Assembly: GCA_029267635.1 (NCBI GenBank)
Contig: JAJUIK010000001.1
Location: 124,001-188,000 of the forward strand
DNA: 64,000 nt
From: Moraxellaceae bacterium
GTDB taxonomy: Bacteria > Pseudomonadota > Gammaproteobacteria > Pseudomonadales > Moraxellaceae
Direction: 5' to 3'
The position numbers were made by a program, and so were the translations under genes. Positions 27,282 to 38,136 of the stretch are shown piece by piece; the stretch's first letter is position 1; each line of letters starts with the position of its first letter. The notes below the pieces were generated by a model that saw only the letters and a program-made list of their open reading frames with translations, had not been told where the DNA came from and did no database searches.

Positions 27282-27613
27282 AAGCAAATGTTGTTCAGAC
27301 CAATCCTACCCAAGCAAGTTCCTTAAAAAAGGGCATTGTTTATGCTGTCTTGCTGGCACTGGTGTTTATCAGTGCGATTATGGTGGTGTTCCGGGTGTTT
27401 GAATATCGTCATGATTATCGTGAATTGAGTGCTTTTAAACGCGAGCAAGAAGATTTGAATGCGGAGTGGGGCCGTTTGCTGATTGAGCAGCAGACCTTTG
27501 GTGCGACGGCGCAAATTGGTACGCGTGCCGTGACCCAGTTGCGCATGTATTCGCCGCCGGCGGCACAAACCGTAGTGATTTCCTTACCTATGAATTCTGA
27601 GAAAAAACAATAA
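27278..27613 (+). CDS. ftsL: Cell division protein FtsL
   Basis: Bitopic divisome protein that works with FtsB and FtsQ to activate FtsW-FtsI. The 111-residue protein has a short cytoplasmic N-terminus, one membrane segment (about residues 18-40) and a periplasmic coiled-coil (EYRHDYRELSAFKREQEDL). The ATG at 27278 overlaps the rsmH stop, and ftsI starts 9 bp after its end, so the three genes are co-transcribed. Confidence 0.92.
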   Translation: MKANVVQTNPTQASSLKKGIVYAVLLALVFISAIMVVFRVFEYRHDYRELSAFKREQEDLNAEWGRLLIEQQTFGATAQIGTRAVTQLRMYSPPAAQTVVISLPMNSEKKQ

Positions 27614-27622
27614 GGCTGCTGT

Positions 27623-29455
27623 ATGGTCGATAAGCGAATAAAACCTGCGCGTAAAAAGCAGCAGTCTATTACAGAAAAGCCAACCCTTGCCGTGGATATG
27701 TGGCGCTTCTATCTGATGTGGGGCGTGGTACTGTTGTGTTTTCTGGTTCTGGTCGGGCGTGCCTTTTATGTGCAGGTCATCAATACCGATTTTTTACAAA
27801 ACAAGGCCAATGCCAATATTCTCCGTACGGAAAGAATTCGTGCCATGCGTGGCGTGATCAGTGACCGCCATGGGGTGCCGCTGGCGATCAGTACGCCGGT
27901 GATGAAAGTTGTGATGGATCCACGGGATTATTTTGACAATAAAAAGCTGTTCGATGAGATTACGGCTGAACTGCAAAAAGATCCACATAACCGCAAACTC
28001 AAGCGTCAGTTGCCGGACAAAAATCTGAATCTGGATGAGCTGGCCGATGCAGTGGGAATGGATCGGGCGGCGCTGAAAAAAGCCCTGTATGATCGTCCGC
28101 GTTCACGTTATCTGATTCTGAAAAAAGAAGTACCGCCGCAACAGGCTGCCATGATTTTAAAACGCGACTTTCAGGGCGTGTATACCGAGAAAACCTATAA
28201 ACGTTATTATCCGCAACCTCAACCGAATGCCCAGATTATTGGTCTGACCAACAGTGAAAGCGTCGGGGTTGAAGGTTTGGAAATGCAGTGGAACAAGCGT
28301 CTGGCGGGTGTAGATGGCGAGCAGAAAATTGTCCGTGATAAAAAGGGCAATCGGGTCAAAGATCCGGAAATTATTAAAGAAGTACAATCAGGTGAAAATA
28401 TCACGTTGAGTATCGACTCACGTCTGCAATACATCATGTACCGTGAATTGACGGCTGCGGGTGTGGCGAACAATGCGCGTTCTGCAACGGCGATTGCGGT
28501 CGATGTCAAAACCGGTGAAATTCTGGCAATGACCAGCTGGCCATCGTATAACCCGAATGATAAAAATGGTTTGAGCAATAAAGATGCGATGCGTAACCGT
28601 GCGGCGATTGATATGTTTGAACCAGGTTCAACCATGAAGCCACTTACTGTGGCGATGGCTCTCGAAAGTGGTAAATACACGGCAAATAGTGTGGTTAATA
28701 CCTCACCGGGTTCCATGCGCGTGGGTAATCACACCATCCGTGATACACATAGTTATGGTGCCTTGACGCTAGGTGGCATTATCCAGAAATCCTCCAACGT
28801 GGGGGTAGCAAAACTGGCGTTGTCTTTGCCGTATCCGACCTTGCCGACGTTCTTTAAACGCATCGGTTTTGGACAGCGTTCTGCGGTGAAATTCCCCGGT
28901 GAAAGTGCCGGCTTGATTCTGCCACCGAGCAAATGGAATGTGTCTGAGGTTGCGACCATGTCCTATGGCTACGGGATTAACGCCACGATGCTGCAATTGG
29001 CGCAGGGCTATGCCATGTTGGCCAATCATGGCAAGCGTGTTCCTTTAAGCCTGCAAAAACTGGAGCAGGCACCGAAAGGGGAGCAGGTGCTTGAAGCTAA
29101 AATTGCCGATCAGGTGTTATTGATGATGGAAGCCGTGACCATGCCGGGTGGCACCGCGACCCAGGCCAATATTCCGGGTTATCGTGTGGCCGGTAAAACC
29201 GGTACCGCGCATAAATTGCGTGCCGACCGTAAAGGTTATTCTGATTCCGAATATCGTGCCCTGTTTGCCGGTGTAGCACCGGTCAGTGACCCGCGTCTGG
29301 CCATGATCATTGTCGTGGAAAATCCGAAAGGTCAATATTATGGTGGTCTGGTGGCGGCACCGGTCTTTGCCCGTATCATGCAAGAGTCGTTGCGTTTGAT
29401 GAACGTACCCCTCGACAAGCCGCTTGATACCCCGAAAATCCAGTCATTAAGGTGA
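27623..29455 (+). CDS. ftsI: Septal peptidoglycan transpeptidase FtsI (PBP3)
   Basis: Class B penicillin-binding protein that cross-links septal peptidoglycan and is a beta-lactam target. In the 610-residue protein: membrane anchor about residues 30-52, a pedestal domain with RGVISDRHG, and the transpeptidase with active-site S336 in EPGSTMKP, SSN at 390-392 and KTGT starting at K525. It lies between ftsL and murE, with a 3-bp gap to murE. Confidence 0.96.
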   Translation: MVDKRIKPARKKQQSITEKPTLAVDMWRFYLMWGVVLLCFLVLVGRAFYVQVINTDFLQNKANANILRTERIRAMRGVISDRHGVPLAISTPVMKVVMDPRDYFDNKKLFDEITAELQKDPHNRKLKRQLPDKNLNLDELADAVGMDRAALKKALYDRPRSRYLILKKEVPPQQAAMILKRDFQGVYTEKTYKRYYPQPQPNAQIIGLTNSESVGVEGLEMQWNKRLAGVDGEQKIVRDKKGNRVKDPEIIKEVQSGENITLSIDSRLQYIMYRELTAAGVANNARSATAIAVDVKTGEILAMTSWPSYNPNDKNGLSNKDAMRNRAAIDMFEPGSTMKPLTVAMALESGKYTANSVVNTSPGSMRVGNHTIRDTHSYGALTLGGIIQKSSNVGVAKLALSLPYPTLPTFFKRIGFGQRSAVKFPGESAGLILPPSKWNVSEVATMSYGYGINATMLQLAQGYAMLANHGKRVPLSLQKLEQAPKGEQVLEAKIADQVLLMMEAVTMPGGTATQANIPGYRVAGKTGTAHKLRADRKGYSDSEYRALFAGVAPVSDPRLAMIIVVENPKGQYYGGLVAAPVFARIMQESLRLMNVPLDKPLDTPKIQSLR

Positions 29456-29458
29456 TAC

Positions 29459-30955
29459 ATGTCTCTTACATTTCAAGATCTTTATCAGACTGAAACAGCC
29501 GCTGGATGGGTGACACAACCATTTGGTGGTTTTTGTCTGGATAGCCGGAAAGTGGCAGCAGGGCAAATTTTTATTGCTCTGAATAGTTTGTCCCAGCCGG
29601 AAAAAACCGTGCAGTTTGCACAGGCCGCACTGGCCAATGGCGCATTAGGCATTGTGAGTGAAACGGATCTGGGCATAGAGCAGACCGTGGTTTGTCCAGA
29701 GGTGCGCTATTTGATGGGTGAATGGCAAAAACAGTATTTGCAAGCCAGAGATCCACAAACCCCGGTACAACTGATTGCAGTGACCGGAACCAATGGTAAA
29801 ACCACTATTTCCCGTTTGATTGCCGAACTGATTTTATTACAAGGCAAGCGCTGTGCTGTATTGGGTACAACCGGGAATGGGATTTTACCGAATCTGACCC
29901 CATCAACGCATACCACTCTAGATGCGTTACAGTTGCAAAATGCCCTACATGACTATGCCAAACAGGGGGCGGAATTTGCTGCGCTAGAAGCCAGTTCACA
30001 TGGGCTGGAGCAGGGCCGTTTAAATGGCTGTGAGATTCAGGTGGCAGTCTATAGTAATTTAAGCCGCGACCATCTGGACTATCACGGTACGCTGGATGCT
30101 TATGCTGAAGCTAAAGCACGACTATTTCAGTTTGGGTCGTTAAAATCCGCGATCATTAATCTGGATGATACGCATGCTGCAGTCATGCTGGAAGCCGCCA
30201 AGAAGAATCCGGCCAAGCCGAAAATTATCACCTATGCCTTGCGTCAGGATGCGGCCTATCATGTCAGTAACTTACGCTACAGCCTAAAAGGGGCGAGCTT
30301 TACCCTGATCAGTCCACAAGGCGAATTTGACATCCAAAGCCCGTTGCTGGGGCATTTTAATGTGGAAAATCTGGTGGCGAGCCTGATTGCTGCAGTATGC
30401 GCTGGTTTTGCTTTGCCGGATTTGATTGCGCAGATCCCACATCTCAAAGGTGCACCGGGACGTATGCAGGTGCTGCGTGATGGTGATCGCCTGTTTGTGG
30501 TGGATTATGCACATACGCCGGATGCTGTGAAACAGGTGTTAAAAACCCTAAAACGCCATGTCGATCATCAGTTGTGGGCCGTATTTGGTTGTGGTGGTGA
30601 CCGTGACCGCGGCAAGCGACCTTTGATGACGCAAGCGGCTTTGGATGGGGCACATAGCGTGATTCTAACCTCGGATAATCCACGTACTGAAGATCTCGAG
30701 CAGATTTTTTCCGATATGACTCAGGGTGTCGTGTTTAGTCCATCTGAGCTGTTTGAAATTCGCGATCGTCGTGAAGCGATTAAATACGCCGTGCAACATG
30801 CTCAAGCCGGTGACATTGTGGTGATCGCAGGCAAAGGCCATGAAAATTATCAAGAAATAGAAGGCGTACGTCATTGGTTCGATGATGTGGTTGAAGTACA
30901 GGCTGCCATCGATGCGCAGCATTGCCAACCGAACGCTGCTTATCCTGCTGAATAG
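29459..30955 (+). CDS. murE: UDP-MurNAc-tripeptide ligase MurE (meso-DAP adding)
   Basis: Adds meso-diaminopimelate to UDP-MurNAc-Ala-Glu. The 498-residue Mur ligase has the P-loop TGTNGKT (109-115), the central-domain block and the C-terminal DNPRTED motif, the signature of the meso-DAP rather than lysine type. It follows ftsI by 3 bp and precedes murF by 8 bp. Confidence 0.96.
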   Translation: MSLTFQDLYQTETAAGWVTQPFGGFCLDSRKVAAGQIFIALNSLSQPEKTVQFAQAALANGALGIVSETDLGIEQTVVCPEVRYLMGEWQKQYLQARDPQTPVQLIAVTGTNGKTTISRLIAELILLQGKRCAVLGTTGNGILPNLTPSTHTTLDALQLQNALHDYAKQGAEFAALEASSHGLEQGRLNGCEIQVAVYSNLSRDHLDYHGTLDAYAEAKARLFQFGSLKSAIINLDDTHAAVMLEAAKKNPAKPKIITYALRQDAAYHVSNLRYSLKGASFTLISPQGEFDIQSPLLGHFNVENLVASLIAAVCAGFALPDLIAQIPHLKGAPGRMQVLRDGDRLFVVDYAHTPDAVKQVLKTLKRHVDHQLWAVFGCGGDRDRGKRPLMTQAALDGAHSVILTSDNPRTEDLEQIFSDMTQGVVFSPSELFEIRDRREAIKYAVQHAQAGDIVVIAGKGHENYQEIEGVRHWFDDVVEVQAAIDAQHCQPNAAYPAE

Positions 30956-30963
30956 GAATTGTT

Positions 30964-32373
30964 ATGCATACTTCAACCACCAGCACCAGTGTGCTTGAGC
31001 CCTGGACGGCTGCTCAATTGGCGGAAGCCACCCAAGGCTATTGGTATCAGGAACGACAACCGCAAGGTTCGATTAAACGCATCCTGACCGATTCGCGTCA
31101 TGCCGAAGCCGGGGACGCTTTTTTGGCCCTCAAGGGTGAGCGTTTTGATGCCCACAATTTCGTGGCGCAGGTGGCAGAAAAAGGCTGCCAGATTGCAATC
31201 GTGGAACATCCACTGGAAATCGACATTGCACAACTGGTGGTGCCGGATACCCGTTTGGCACTCGGTCATTTAGGGGCATATCGTCGTCAGCACAATCCAC
31301 AACTGAAAGTGATTGCCCTGACCGGCAGTAGCGGAAAAACCACCACCAAGGAAATGCTCGGTAGTATTCTCGGCCGTTTGGCGCCGACTTTAATTACCCG
31401 CGGCAATTTAAACAATGACCTTGGCGTACCGATGATGCTGCTTGAGCTGCGTGCTGAACATCAGTATGCGGTGATGGAACTCGGTGCCAGCCATCAGGGT
31501 GAAATCGATTACACCTCCAATCTGGTGCAACCACATGTCGCCGGAATCCTGAATATTGGTACGGCGCATTTGGGTGAATTTGGTGGCCGTGAAGGCATCT
31601 GTCGAGCCAAATCCGAAATTTATGCCCATATTGCCGCAGATGGTACCGCGATTGTCCCGGCGGATGATGACTTTGCTGAGGTGATCCGTCAGGCTGTGCG
31701 CAATCCCAAAGTATTAAGTTTTGGTGCAGGTGGTGATGTTTTTGCCACTGAAGTCGAGCTGTTGGCGCAGTCTGCAAAATTTACTCTGCATACGCCGCAA
31801 GGTGTAAGAGTGGTTAATTTGCCATTCGCTGGTGCACATAATGTGCAGAATGCCACGGCTGCTACCGCTTTTGCACTCGCCCTGGAAATTTCTCTGGATG
31901 ATATTGTAGCCGGCCTGGAACAGGCTCAAGGGGCGAAAGGCCGACTGAACTTTATTCAGCATCAGGGTCAGCTGTTCATTGATGATACTTATAATGCCAA
32001 CCCCACCTCGATGCGTGCCGCCGCTGACGTCTTGGCGCAACAAAATGGTATTAAAGTGATGGTGTTGGGGGATATTGGCGAGCTGGGTGACAGTGCGGCA
32101 CAACAACACTATATGCTCGGTCGAGATCTGGTCTCGATCAAAGCTCTCAATTTTGTGGTGGCAGTCGGTGAGTTTGCGCCTGCCACACAAGAGGGTGCAC
32201 GCAGTACCCAATATGGGAAAAAATTACAGGCGTTTTTGAATCAAGAACAAGCCTTACCGTTTTTAATTGATCTGGTAAAAACACATCAACCGCAGTCCAT
32301 GAGTTTCCTGTTCAAGGGCTCTCGTTATACCCATATGGAAACGTTGATGGCTGATTTGATGGAGAAACTTTAA
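30964..32373 (+). CDS. murF: UDP-MurNAc-tripeptide--D-Ala-D-Ala ligase MurF
   Basis: Last cytoplasmic peptide-adding step of peptidoglycan precursor synthesis. The 469-residue Mur ligase has the P-loop TGSSGKT (120-126), the [10 protein letters not shown] block and the [11 protein letters not shown] motif near residue 338. Its stop overlaps the mraY start by one base (TAATG). Confidence 0.96.
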   Translation: MHTSTTSTSVLEPWTAAQLAEATQGYWYQERQPQGSIKRILTDSRHAEAGDAFLALKGERFDAHNFVAQVAEKGCQIAIVEHPLEIDIAQLVVPDTRLALGHLGAYRRQHNPQLKVIALTGSSGKTTTKEMLGSILGRLAPTLITRGNLNNDLGVPMMLLELRAEHQYAVMELGASHQGEIDYTSNLVQPHVAGILNIGTAHLGEFGGREGICRAKSEIYAHIAADGTAIVPADDDFAEVIRQAVRNPKVLSFGAGGDVFATEVELLAQSAKFTLHTPQGVRVVNLPFAGAHNVQNATAATAFALALEISLDDIVAGLEQAQGAKGRLNFIQHQGQLFIDDTYNANPTSMRAAADVLAQQNGIKVMVLGDIGELGDSAAQQHYMLGRDLVSIKALNFVVAVGEFAPATQEGARSTQYGKKLQAFLNQEQALPFLIDLVKTHQPQSMSFLFKGSRYTHMETLMADLMEKL

Positions 32374-33491
32374 TGCTGTTATGGTTGTTTGAACAGCTGG
32401 CGGGCTATGATAGCTCGTTTCAGGTGGTTCGTTATTTAACATTACGTGCTTTGCTCAGTGTCCTGACGGCACTGACCATTGGCCTGGTGTTGGGTCCAGT
32501 GATGATCCGTAAACTGCAAGCCTTAAAATATGGTCAGGCTGTGAGTTCATTTGCTCCAGAAAATCATGCCAAAAAAATGGGTACCCCAACCATGGGGGGT
32601 GTGCTCATTCTACTCTCGATTGGCATCAGTACCCTGTTATGGGCGGATTTATCCAATCCTTATGTCTGGATTGTCCTGGCGGTGATGGTGATCTTTGGTG
32701 CTGTCGGCTGGGCAGATGACTGGATTAAAATCCGTTATAAAGACAATGCAGGTTTACCGGCACGCAAGAAATTCTTCTGGACCTCGGTCGCTTCTCTAGG
32801 AGCGGGAATTGCCTTGTATGTGATTGCGACCCAGCAGGCCAATCCTGTACATACTGCGAATATGCTGGACTTGTTAATTCCGTTCTTTAAAAATCTCAGC
32901 ATTCCATTGTCCGTGATTCCGTTGGGGATCGGTTTTATTATCTTTACCTATTTGGTGATTAACGGTGCATCCAATGCGGTCAACCTGACCGATGGTCTGG
33001 ATGGTCTGGCGATCATGCCGATTGTACTGGTCGCAGCTGGTCTGGGTGTATTTGCATACTTGGCCGGTGATGTGCGTTTTGCCAATTACCTACATATTCC
33101 CTATGTGAAATATTCCTCTGAACTGGTGGTGATCTGCGCGGCGATGATTGGTGCAGGTCTGGCTTTCCTCTGGTACAACGCACATCCGGCTCAGGTCTTT
33201 ATGGGGGATGTAGGGGCATTGGCTTTGGGTGCAATGCTGGGTACCATTGCGGTGATGGTGCGTCAGGAAATCGTGTTTGCCATCATGGGTGGTGTGTTCG
33301 TGATTGAGGCGATTTCGGTGTTCTTGCAGATTGGTTCATTACGGATGCGTAACAAGCGGGTGTTCCTGATGGCGCCCTTGCATCACCATTACGAGAAAAA
33401 AGGCTGGCGTGAAACCCAGGTGGTGATCCGTTTCTGGATTATTACGATTATGCTGGTGGTTTTGGGCTTAATGACCTTAAAATTGCGTTAA
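32373..33491 (+). CDS. mraY: Phospho-MurNAc-pentapeptide transferase MraY
   Basis: Makes lipid I on undecaprenyl phosphate at the inner membrane. The 372-residue polytopic protein has about ten membrane segments and the conserved acidic motifs ADDWIKI (about 114-120) and [10 protein letters not shown] (about 203-212), plus the [10 protein letters not shown] loop near the C-terminus. It closes this part of the division cluster; a terminator follows, and ftsW, murG and murC are not here, as is usual in Acinetobacter. Confidence 0.96.
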   Translation: MLLWLFEQLAGYDSSFQVVRYLTLRALLSVLTALTIGLVLGPVMIRKLQALKYGQAVSSFAPENHAKKMGTPTMGGVLILLSIGISTLLWADLSNPYVWIVLAVMVIFGAVGWADDWIKIRYKDNAGLPARKKFFWTSVASLGAGIALYVIATQQANPVHTANMLDLLIPFFKNLSIPLSVIPLGIGFIIFTYLVINGASNAVNLTDGLDGLAIMPIVLVAAGLGVFAYLAGDVRFANYLHIPYVKYSSELVVICAAMIGAGLAFLWYNAHPAQVFMGDVGALALGAMLGTIAVMVRQEIVFAIMGGVFVIEAISVFLQIGSLRMRNKRVFLMAPLHHHYEKKGWRETQVVIRFWIITIMLVVLGLMTLKLR

Positions 33492-33506
33492 GCAAAGCGT
33501 TATCAA

Positions 33507-33534
33507 GAAAGTCGGCATTTGCCGGCTTTTTTAT
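33507..33534 (+). terminator. Terminator after mraY
   Basis: Stem AAGTCGGC / GCCGGCTT (one G:T pair) followed by T tract. Confidence 0.82.
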
Positions 33535-33549
33535 TGCATGGAGAAATCA

Positions 33550-34362
33550 ATGAGCGTGCTGATGTGTCCTGTGTGTCGACAGGCCTTAACCTTGGATGGA
33601 AAAACCTGGCGTTGTGAGCAGGCACATAGCTATGATGTGGCCAAGCAAGGCTATGTCAACCTGCATGTGGTCCAGCACAAGCACAGTAAAAATCCGGGCG
33701 ATACCCCTGAGTCAGTACAGGCACGCCGCGAGTTTTTAAGTGGTGGATTTTATCAGCCTCTACAGCAGACAGTTGTTGAGCTGATTCAGGAACTTGAGGT
33801 AAAAAACTTGCTAGATATTGGCTGTGGAGAAGGTTATTACACCAGTGCCATGCAAGCGGTTGTTGAGCAATGTGTCGGGGTGGATATTGCCAAGACGGCA
33901 GTGCAGCGGGCAGCCAAACTCAATCCAGAGGTAACTTGGGTCGTGGGAACCGGGGCAACCTTACCGGTGCTGGACCACTCTATAGATTTGTGTAGTAGTT
34001 TATTTAGCCCGATTCCTCAGGCGGAAATTTTGCGTGTGCTCAAGCCTGAAGGTTATTTACTGGTAGTCACGCCAGCACCAGAACATTTATATGCGATGCG
34101 TGAAGCACTATTTGAACAGGTCAATCCGCATGCGCCAGACAAGTTTGTGGGACAGCTACAAGATAATTTTGAGCTGGTTGCTCAGCCTATTGTGGAAAAT
34201 AGCTTTACTCTCGATCAGGCTCAGTTAAAAAACCTGATTACCATGACACCGTATGCCTATAAAGCCAAACCTGAACGCCGCGCTGTTTTAGAAGATCAAG
34301 CAAATTTCAGTCTAAAAGCCAGTTTTCAGCTTTATCTGTTCAAGAAAAAAGCCGTCGATTGA
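33550..34362 (+). CDS. rlmA: 23S rRNA (guanine-745 N1) methyltransferase RlmA
   Basis: A 270-residue methyltransferase of the RlmA family. The N-terminal zinc finger (CPVC near residue 6, then C and H about 17-22 residues later in WRCEQAHSYD) binds the rRNA hairpin; then QGYVNLHVVQHKHSKNPGD, typical of RlmA, and the SAM motif LLDIGCGEGYYT near residue 89. The ATG at 33550 has GGAG 6 bases upstream, better than the ATG at 33538. It lies between the mraY terminator and the convergent PBP1a gene. Confidence 0.9.
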   Translation: MSVLMCPVCRQALTLDGKTWRCEQAHSYDVAKQGYVNLHVVQHKHSKNPGDTPESVQARREFLSGGFYQPLQQTVVELIQELEVKNLLDIGCGEGYYTSAMQAVVEQCVGVDIAKTAVQRAAKLNPEVTWVVGTGATLPVLDHSIDLCSSLFSPIPQAEILRVLKPEGYLLVVTPAPEHLYAMREALFEQVNPHAPDKFVGQLQDNFELVAQPIVENSFTLDQAQLKNLITMTPYAYKAKPERRAVLEDQANFSLKASFQLYLFKKKAVD

Positions 34363-34373
34363 CGGTTTTTTTA
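34346..34373. terminator. Bidirectional terminator between rlmA and the PBP1a gene
   Basis: AAAAAGCCGTC / GACGGTTTTTTT stem with a GATT loop, overlapping the rlmA end, between convergent genes. Confidence 0.82.
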
Positions 34374-34377
34374 GGCT

Positions 34378-36912
34378 TTATTCCACCTCTCGAATGAGGT
34401 TTTCAATTGCGTCCCGCTTAGGTATTGGTTGAGAATTTGGACTCATCGGTGGTGGCGCTTTTTCTGATGGCAGCAAAATTTCTTCACCCGGTAAATCGGC
34501 AAAATCATTGTCCGGTGAGCGTGGTACAGGTGTTGGCACTGGACGGTACAATGGTCGTGCTAATGGCGGTGCGCTACGGTCTTGTGTTTCATTGCCCACC
34601 ACGATGGTTTGGTTGCGTGAAATTGGCGCTTTGGCATTCTTGTCCAGACGTACCCAGGCTTCTGGGGTGCCTTTCAGTGCCTGATCCATAAAGTTAATCC
34701 AGATTGGTAAGGCCGCAACACCACCATACTCACGACGTCCTAAGGTGGTTGGCTGGTCAAAACCGACCCAGGCAATGGTCACCAGTTTGCCATTAAAGCC
34801 GGCAAACCAGGCGTCTTTCGCATCATTTGTGGTTCCGGTTTTACCCCCTAAATCGGTACGGCCGATTTTTAATGCTGCACGTCCGGTACCGTGCTGAATC
34901 ACGTCACGCAAAATATTGGCCATGTCATAGGCGGAAGCCGATTTCAAAATTCGTTGCGCCTGACGATATTCACTTTGGGCAACCGCTGTTTGTTCGAGAT
35001 TGACGGGTTCTGCAGCCGGTTCTGATGCAGCAGTAGTCCCGGCAAAGACTTCATCATCTGGTGTCACTGGCGTAGTTTCTTCAACCTGTTCAGGTGCATT
35101 GATGCAGGGAATGCAGGCATATTCAGGATTCGCCTGAAAGATCACTTTGCCATAAGCATCCTCAATGCGGTCAATAAAATGTGGCTGGATACGGTAGCCG
35201 CCATTGGCAAAGGTGGCATAACCGGTGGCCATCTGTACGGGTAAAACCTGAGGGGTTCCCAGTGCAATGGTGTAGTTGCGTGGAATCTGTTCTTCCTGTA
35301 AACCAAAATCCATCAGTAATTGGCGAGCACGTTCAATCCCGACATTTTGCAGCAAACGTACTGAAACGGTATTACGCGATAAATACAAGGCACGGCGCAG
35401 GGCAATCGGACCTAAGTAACGGCCATCCGAATTTTTCGGTGACCATTTGCCAATCGTGATCGGGCTGTCATTAACGATACTATACGGCGTCATCCCTCGT
35501 TCTAAAGCCAGTGCATAGACAAATGGTTTGATGGTTGAACCGGGTTGACGCCAGCCCTGAAAGGCACGGTTAAATTTGGATTGATAAAAGTTATAACCAC
35601 CCACCACTGCTTCAATGGCGCCATTGTTGGGATTCAGTGCGATCAGTTGACCTTGTACTTTGGGAATTTGTACCAAAGCCCAAGCGGTTTTTTCTGCATT
35701 GGGACGCAGGCGGACAATATCTGCAACTTTTACGATTTGAGATGCTCGACTGGGCAAGTTGCCGACACTGTTGGCATTACGATAAGGACGCGCCCAGGAC
35801 ATGCCTTCCCAAGGTACGGTCACGCTGGAGCCATCTTGCAAAAAAGCTTCAAAAGAGTTGCTGTTAACCTTGCTCACTTTTGCCGGATAGGTATTGGCAT
35901 AAGCCACAAATTTTTCTAGCGGCTGATCGTGCGCTTCTGCCCCACGCCAGCCATGACGGCGATCATAATCTTCCAGACCATCTTGTACTGATTGTTCTGC
36001 ATAGGCCTGACGTTTGCTGTCAATCGTGGTATAGACTTTATAACCAGAATCAATGGCTTGTTCACCAAATTGTTCAATTAGTTCCGAGCGGACCATTTCT
36101 CCAATATAGGGATAGCGGTTATTGACACCCCGGTCCGGCATATCCAGGTTAATCGGTTCAGCCACGGCTTGCTGGTATTGGCTTTGATTAATATAGCCTA
36201 ATTGCAGCATACGGCCCAGAATCCAGTTACGACGTTCCAGTGCGCGTTCAGGATTCACCACCGGATTGTATTTAGACGGTGCTTTAGGCAGGCCGGCGAT
36301 CATCGCCATTTGGGCAATGCTGAGTTGATCGAGATTCTTGTTGTAATAAATTTTGGCTGCCGCTGCGATACCGTAGGCATTTTTCCCTAAAAAGATCTTA
36401 TTCACATAAAGTGTTAAAATTTCTTCTTTTGTCAGATTTTGTTCAATTTTTCGTGCCAGGAAAATTTCAGTCAGTTTGCGCTTTAAGGTGCGTTCCGGCG
36501 TCAGGTAATAGTTTTTGGCCACCTGCATGGTGATGGTTGATCCGCCGGTTTGCACATTGGAACCGGTCAGACTTTCGCTCAGTGCACGGCCCAAACTTTT
36601 AAAGCTGATCCCGCTATGTTCAAAAAAGGAAGAGTCTTCAGCGGCCAGAAAAGCATGGGTAAATGCGGGAGGAATTTGCTTGTACTCAACCGGTACGGAA
36701 AGTTTGCCACCATATTCCGCGATCAGTTGATTGTCTGCTGTATAAACTTGCAATGGTTTGAGCAAAGGCGCTTTTTTTAGCGAACTCATTTCAGGCAATG
36801 ATGGAGCAATATAGAGATACATCCCATAAAAACCCATCGGAATTGCGACAAGTAGCATAATTATGGCCAAAAAAAATGGATGAACTTGGCCTGAACGAGA
36901 TAGCTTTTTCAT
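34378..36912 (-). CDS. mrcA: Penicillin-binding protein 1A
   Basis: Bifunctional class A PBP (PonA) that polymerises and cross-links peptidoglycan. The 844-residue protein has a membrane anchor (about residues 12-35), the GT51 glycosyltransferase domain with AAEDSSFFEHSG (catalytic E92), an inserted OB-like domain (about 310-420), and a transpeptidase with PGSTIKPF, SRN and KTGTTND. The C-terminal tail is Pro-rich. It is divergent from pilM, an order kept in pseudomonads and Acinetobacter. Confidence 0.95.
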   Translation of the reverse strand: MKKLSRSGQVHPFFLAIIMLLVAIPMGFYGMYLYIAPSLPEMSSLKKAPLLKPLQVYTADNQLIAEYGGKLSVPVEYKQIPPAFTHAFLAAEDSSFFEHSGISFKSLGRALSESLTGSNVQTGGSTITMQVAKNYYLTPERTLKRKLTEIFLARKIEQNLTKEEILTLYVNKIFLGKNAYGIAAAAKIYYNKNLDQLSIAQMAMIAGLPKAPSKYNPVVNPERALERRNWILGRMLQLGYINQSQYQQAVAEPINLDMPDRGVNNRYPYIGEMVRSELIEQFGEQAIDSGYKVYTTIDSKRQAYAEQSVQDGLEDYDRRHGWRGAEAHDQPLEKFVAYANTYPAKVSKVNSNSFEAFLQDGSSVTVPWEGMSWARPYRNANSVGNLPSRASQIVKVADIVRLRPNAEKTAWALVQIPKVQGQLIALNPNNGAIEAVVGGYNFYQSKFNRAFQGWRQPGSTIKPFVYALALERGMTPYSIVNDSPITIGKWSPKNSDGRYLGPIALRRALYLSRNTVSVRLLQNVGIERARQLLMDFGLQEEQIPRNYTIALGTPQVLPVQMATGYATFANGGYRIQPHFIDRIEDAYGKVIFQANPEYACIPCINAPEQVEETTPVTPDDEVFAGTTAASEPAAEPVNLEQTAVAQSEYRQAQRILKSASAYDMANILRDVIQHGTGRAALKIGRTDLGGKTGTTNDAKDAWFAGFNGKLVTIAWVGFDQPTTLGRREYGGVAALPIWINFMDQALKGTPEAWVRLDKNAKAPISRNQTIVVGNETQDRSAPPLARPLYRPVPTPVPRSPDNDFADLPGEEILLPSEKAPPPMSPNSQPIPKRDAIENLIREVE

Positions 36913-37074
36913 AACAAGTAAGTTTTAATAAGAGCTAATGGCAAACTAATAGATGGTCAGTATAGCCTTTAGACCAGCGGATTGTTAGATGAGTTATTGT
37001 ATCCGCGAAAAATTAAAGACCGAGACTGATTAGTTGGTACTTTTTGGGGATAAAAAAATAATAGGAAACGTATT

Positions 37075-38136
37075 GTGCTCAACAGGTTATATCGTAAACC
37101 AAATAAGGGGTTAGTAGGAGTAGATGTTAGTTCTACTTCTGTTAAGTTATTAGAGCTATCTGTAAAAAACGGTAAGTATGTTGTTGAAAGCTATGCACTG
37201 GTTCCTTTAGCGGAAGGCAGTGTGGTTGAAAAGAACATCATGAATCCGGAAGCGGTAGGTGATGCTTTAGAACGCGTGATTAATCTTGCGAATTCTCAAT
37301 CAACTAATGCCGCAATTGCAGTGCCGACATCCATGGTCATTCATAAAGTGATCGAGATGGATGCTGACATGAACGATGATGAACGTGAAATTCAGATTCG
37401 GATGGATGCTGAGCAATATATTCCTTTCCCCTTGGATGAAGTGAGTCTGGATTTTGAAGTTTTACCAGATCGTTTAGCCAATCCAAATCGTGTCAATGTA
37501 CTCTTGGTCGCAACGCGTACCGAAAACGTGGATGCACGTGTCGAAGTGTTGGATTTAGCGGGTCTAACGCCGAAAATCGTCGATGTGGAAAGCTACGCAC
37601 TCGAGCGTGCTTTTAGTGTATTCGCAGATACCTTGCCGATGGGTGCCAATACTGTAGGTATTCTGGATATCGGTCATACCATGACGACGCTATCTGTCAT
37701 GCAAAACGGTAAGATTATCTATACGCGTGAACAGGTGTTCGGTGGTAAACAGCTGACTCAGGATGTGCAGAGCCGCTATGGCTTATCTTTTGAAGAAGCG
37801 GGTCGTGCCAAAAAAGAACGTACCTTGCCAGACGATTTTGATACTGAAGTGCTTGAGCCGTTCCTGGAAGCTGTGGTGCAACAAGCTGCACGTTCTTTAC
37901 AATTCTTTTTCTCTTCTTCGCAGTTCAATGAAATTGACCATATCTTGTTGGCCGGCGGGAACGCCAATATCCCGGGTTTGGCCAAATTATTACAACAAAA
38001 ACTAGGTTACCGCGTGACTGTAGTGAATCCGTTCTTGCAGATGGGTTTCTCGCCGCAGGTTAACGTCAAAAAAATCGAAAATGATGCTTCCTCCCTGATG
38101 GTGGCATGTGGTCTGGCATTGAGGAGTTTTGATTAA
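37075..38136 (+). CDS. pilM: Type IV pilus assembly protein PilM (ComM)
   Basis: Cytoplasmic actin-like protein that binds the N-terminus of PilN and links the pilus motor to the alignment complex. The 353-residue protein has the ATPase-type blocks GVDVSSTSVKLLEL near residue 15, a central GILDIGHTMTTLSV and LAGGNANIPGL near residue 294. The start is GTG (AGGAAA 7 bases upstream), which matches the family N-terminus. First gene of pilMNOPQ, called comMNOLQ in A. baylyi, where it is needed for DNA uptake. Confidence 0.95.
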   Translation: MLNRLYRKPNKGLVGVDVSSTSVKLLELSVKNGKYVVESYALVPLAEGSVVEKNIMNPEAVGDALERVINLANSQSTNAAIAVPTSMVIHKVIEMDADMNDDEREIQIRMDAEQYIPFPLDEVSLDFEVLPDRLANPNRVNVLLVATRTENVDARVEVLDLAGLTPKIVDVESYALERAFSVFADTLPMGANTVGILDIGHTMTTLSVMQNGKIIYTREQVFGGKQLTQDVQSRYGLSFEEAGRAKKERTLPDDFDTEVLEPFLEAVVQQAARSLQFFFSSSQFNEIDHILLAGGNANIPGLAKLLQQKLGYRVTVVNPFLQMGFSPQVNVKKIENDASSLMVACGLALRSFD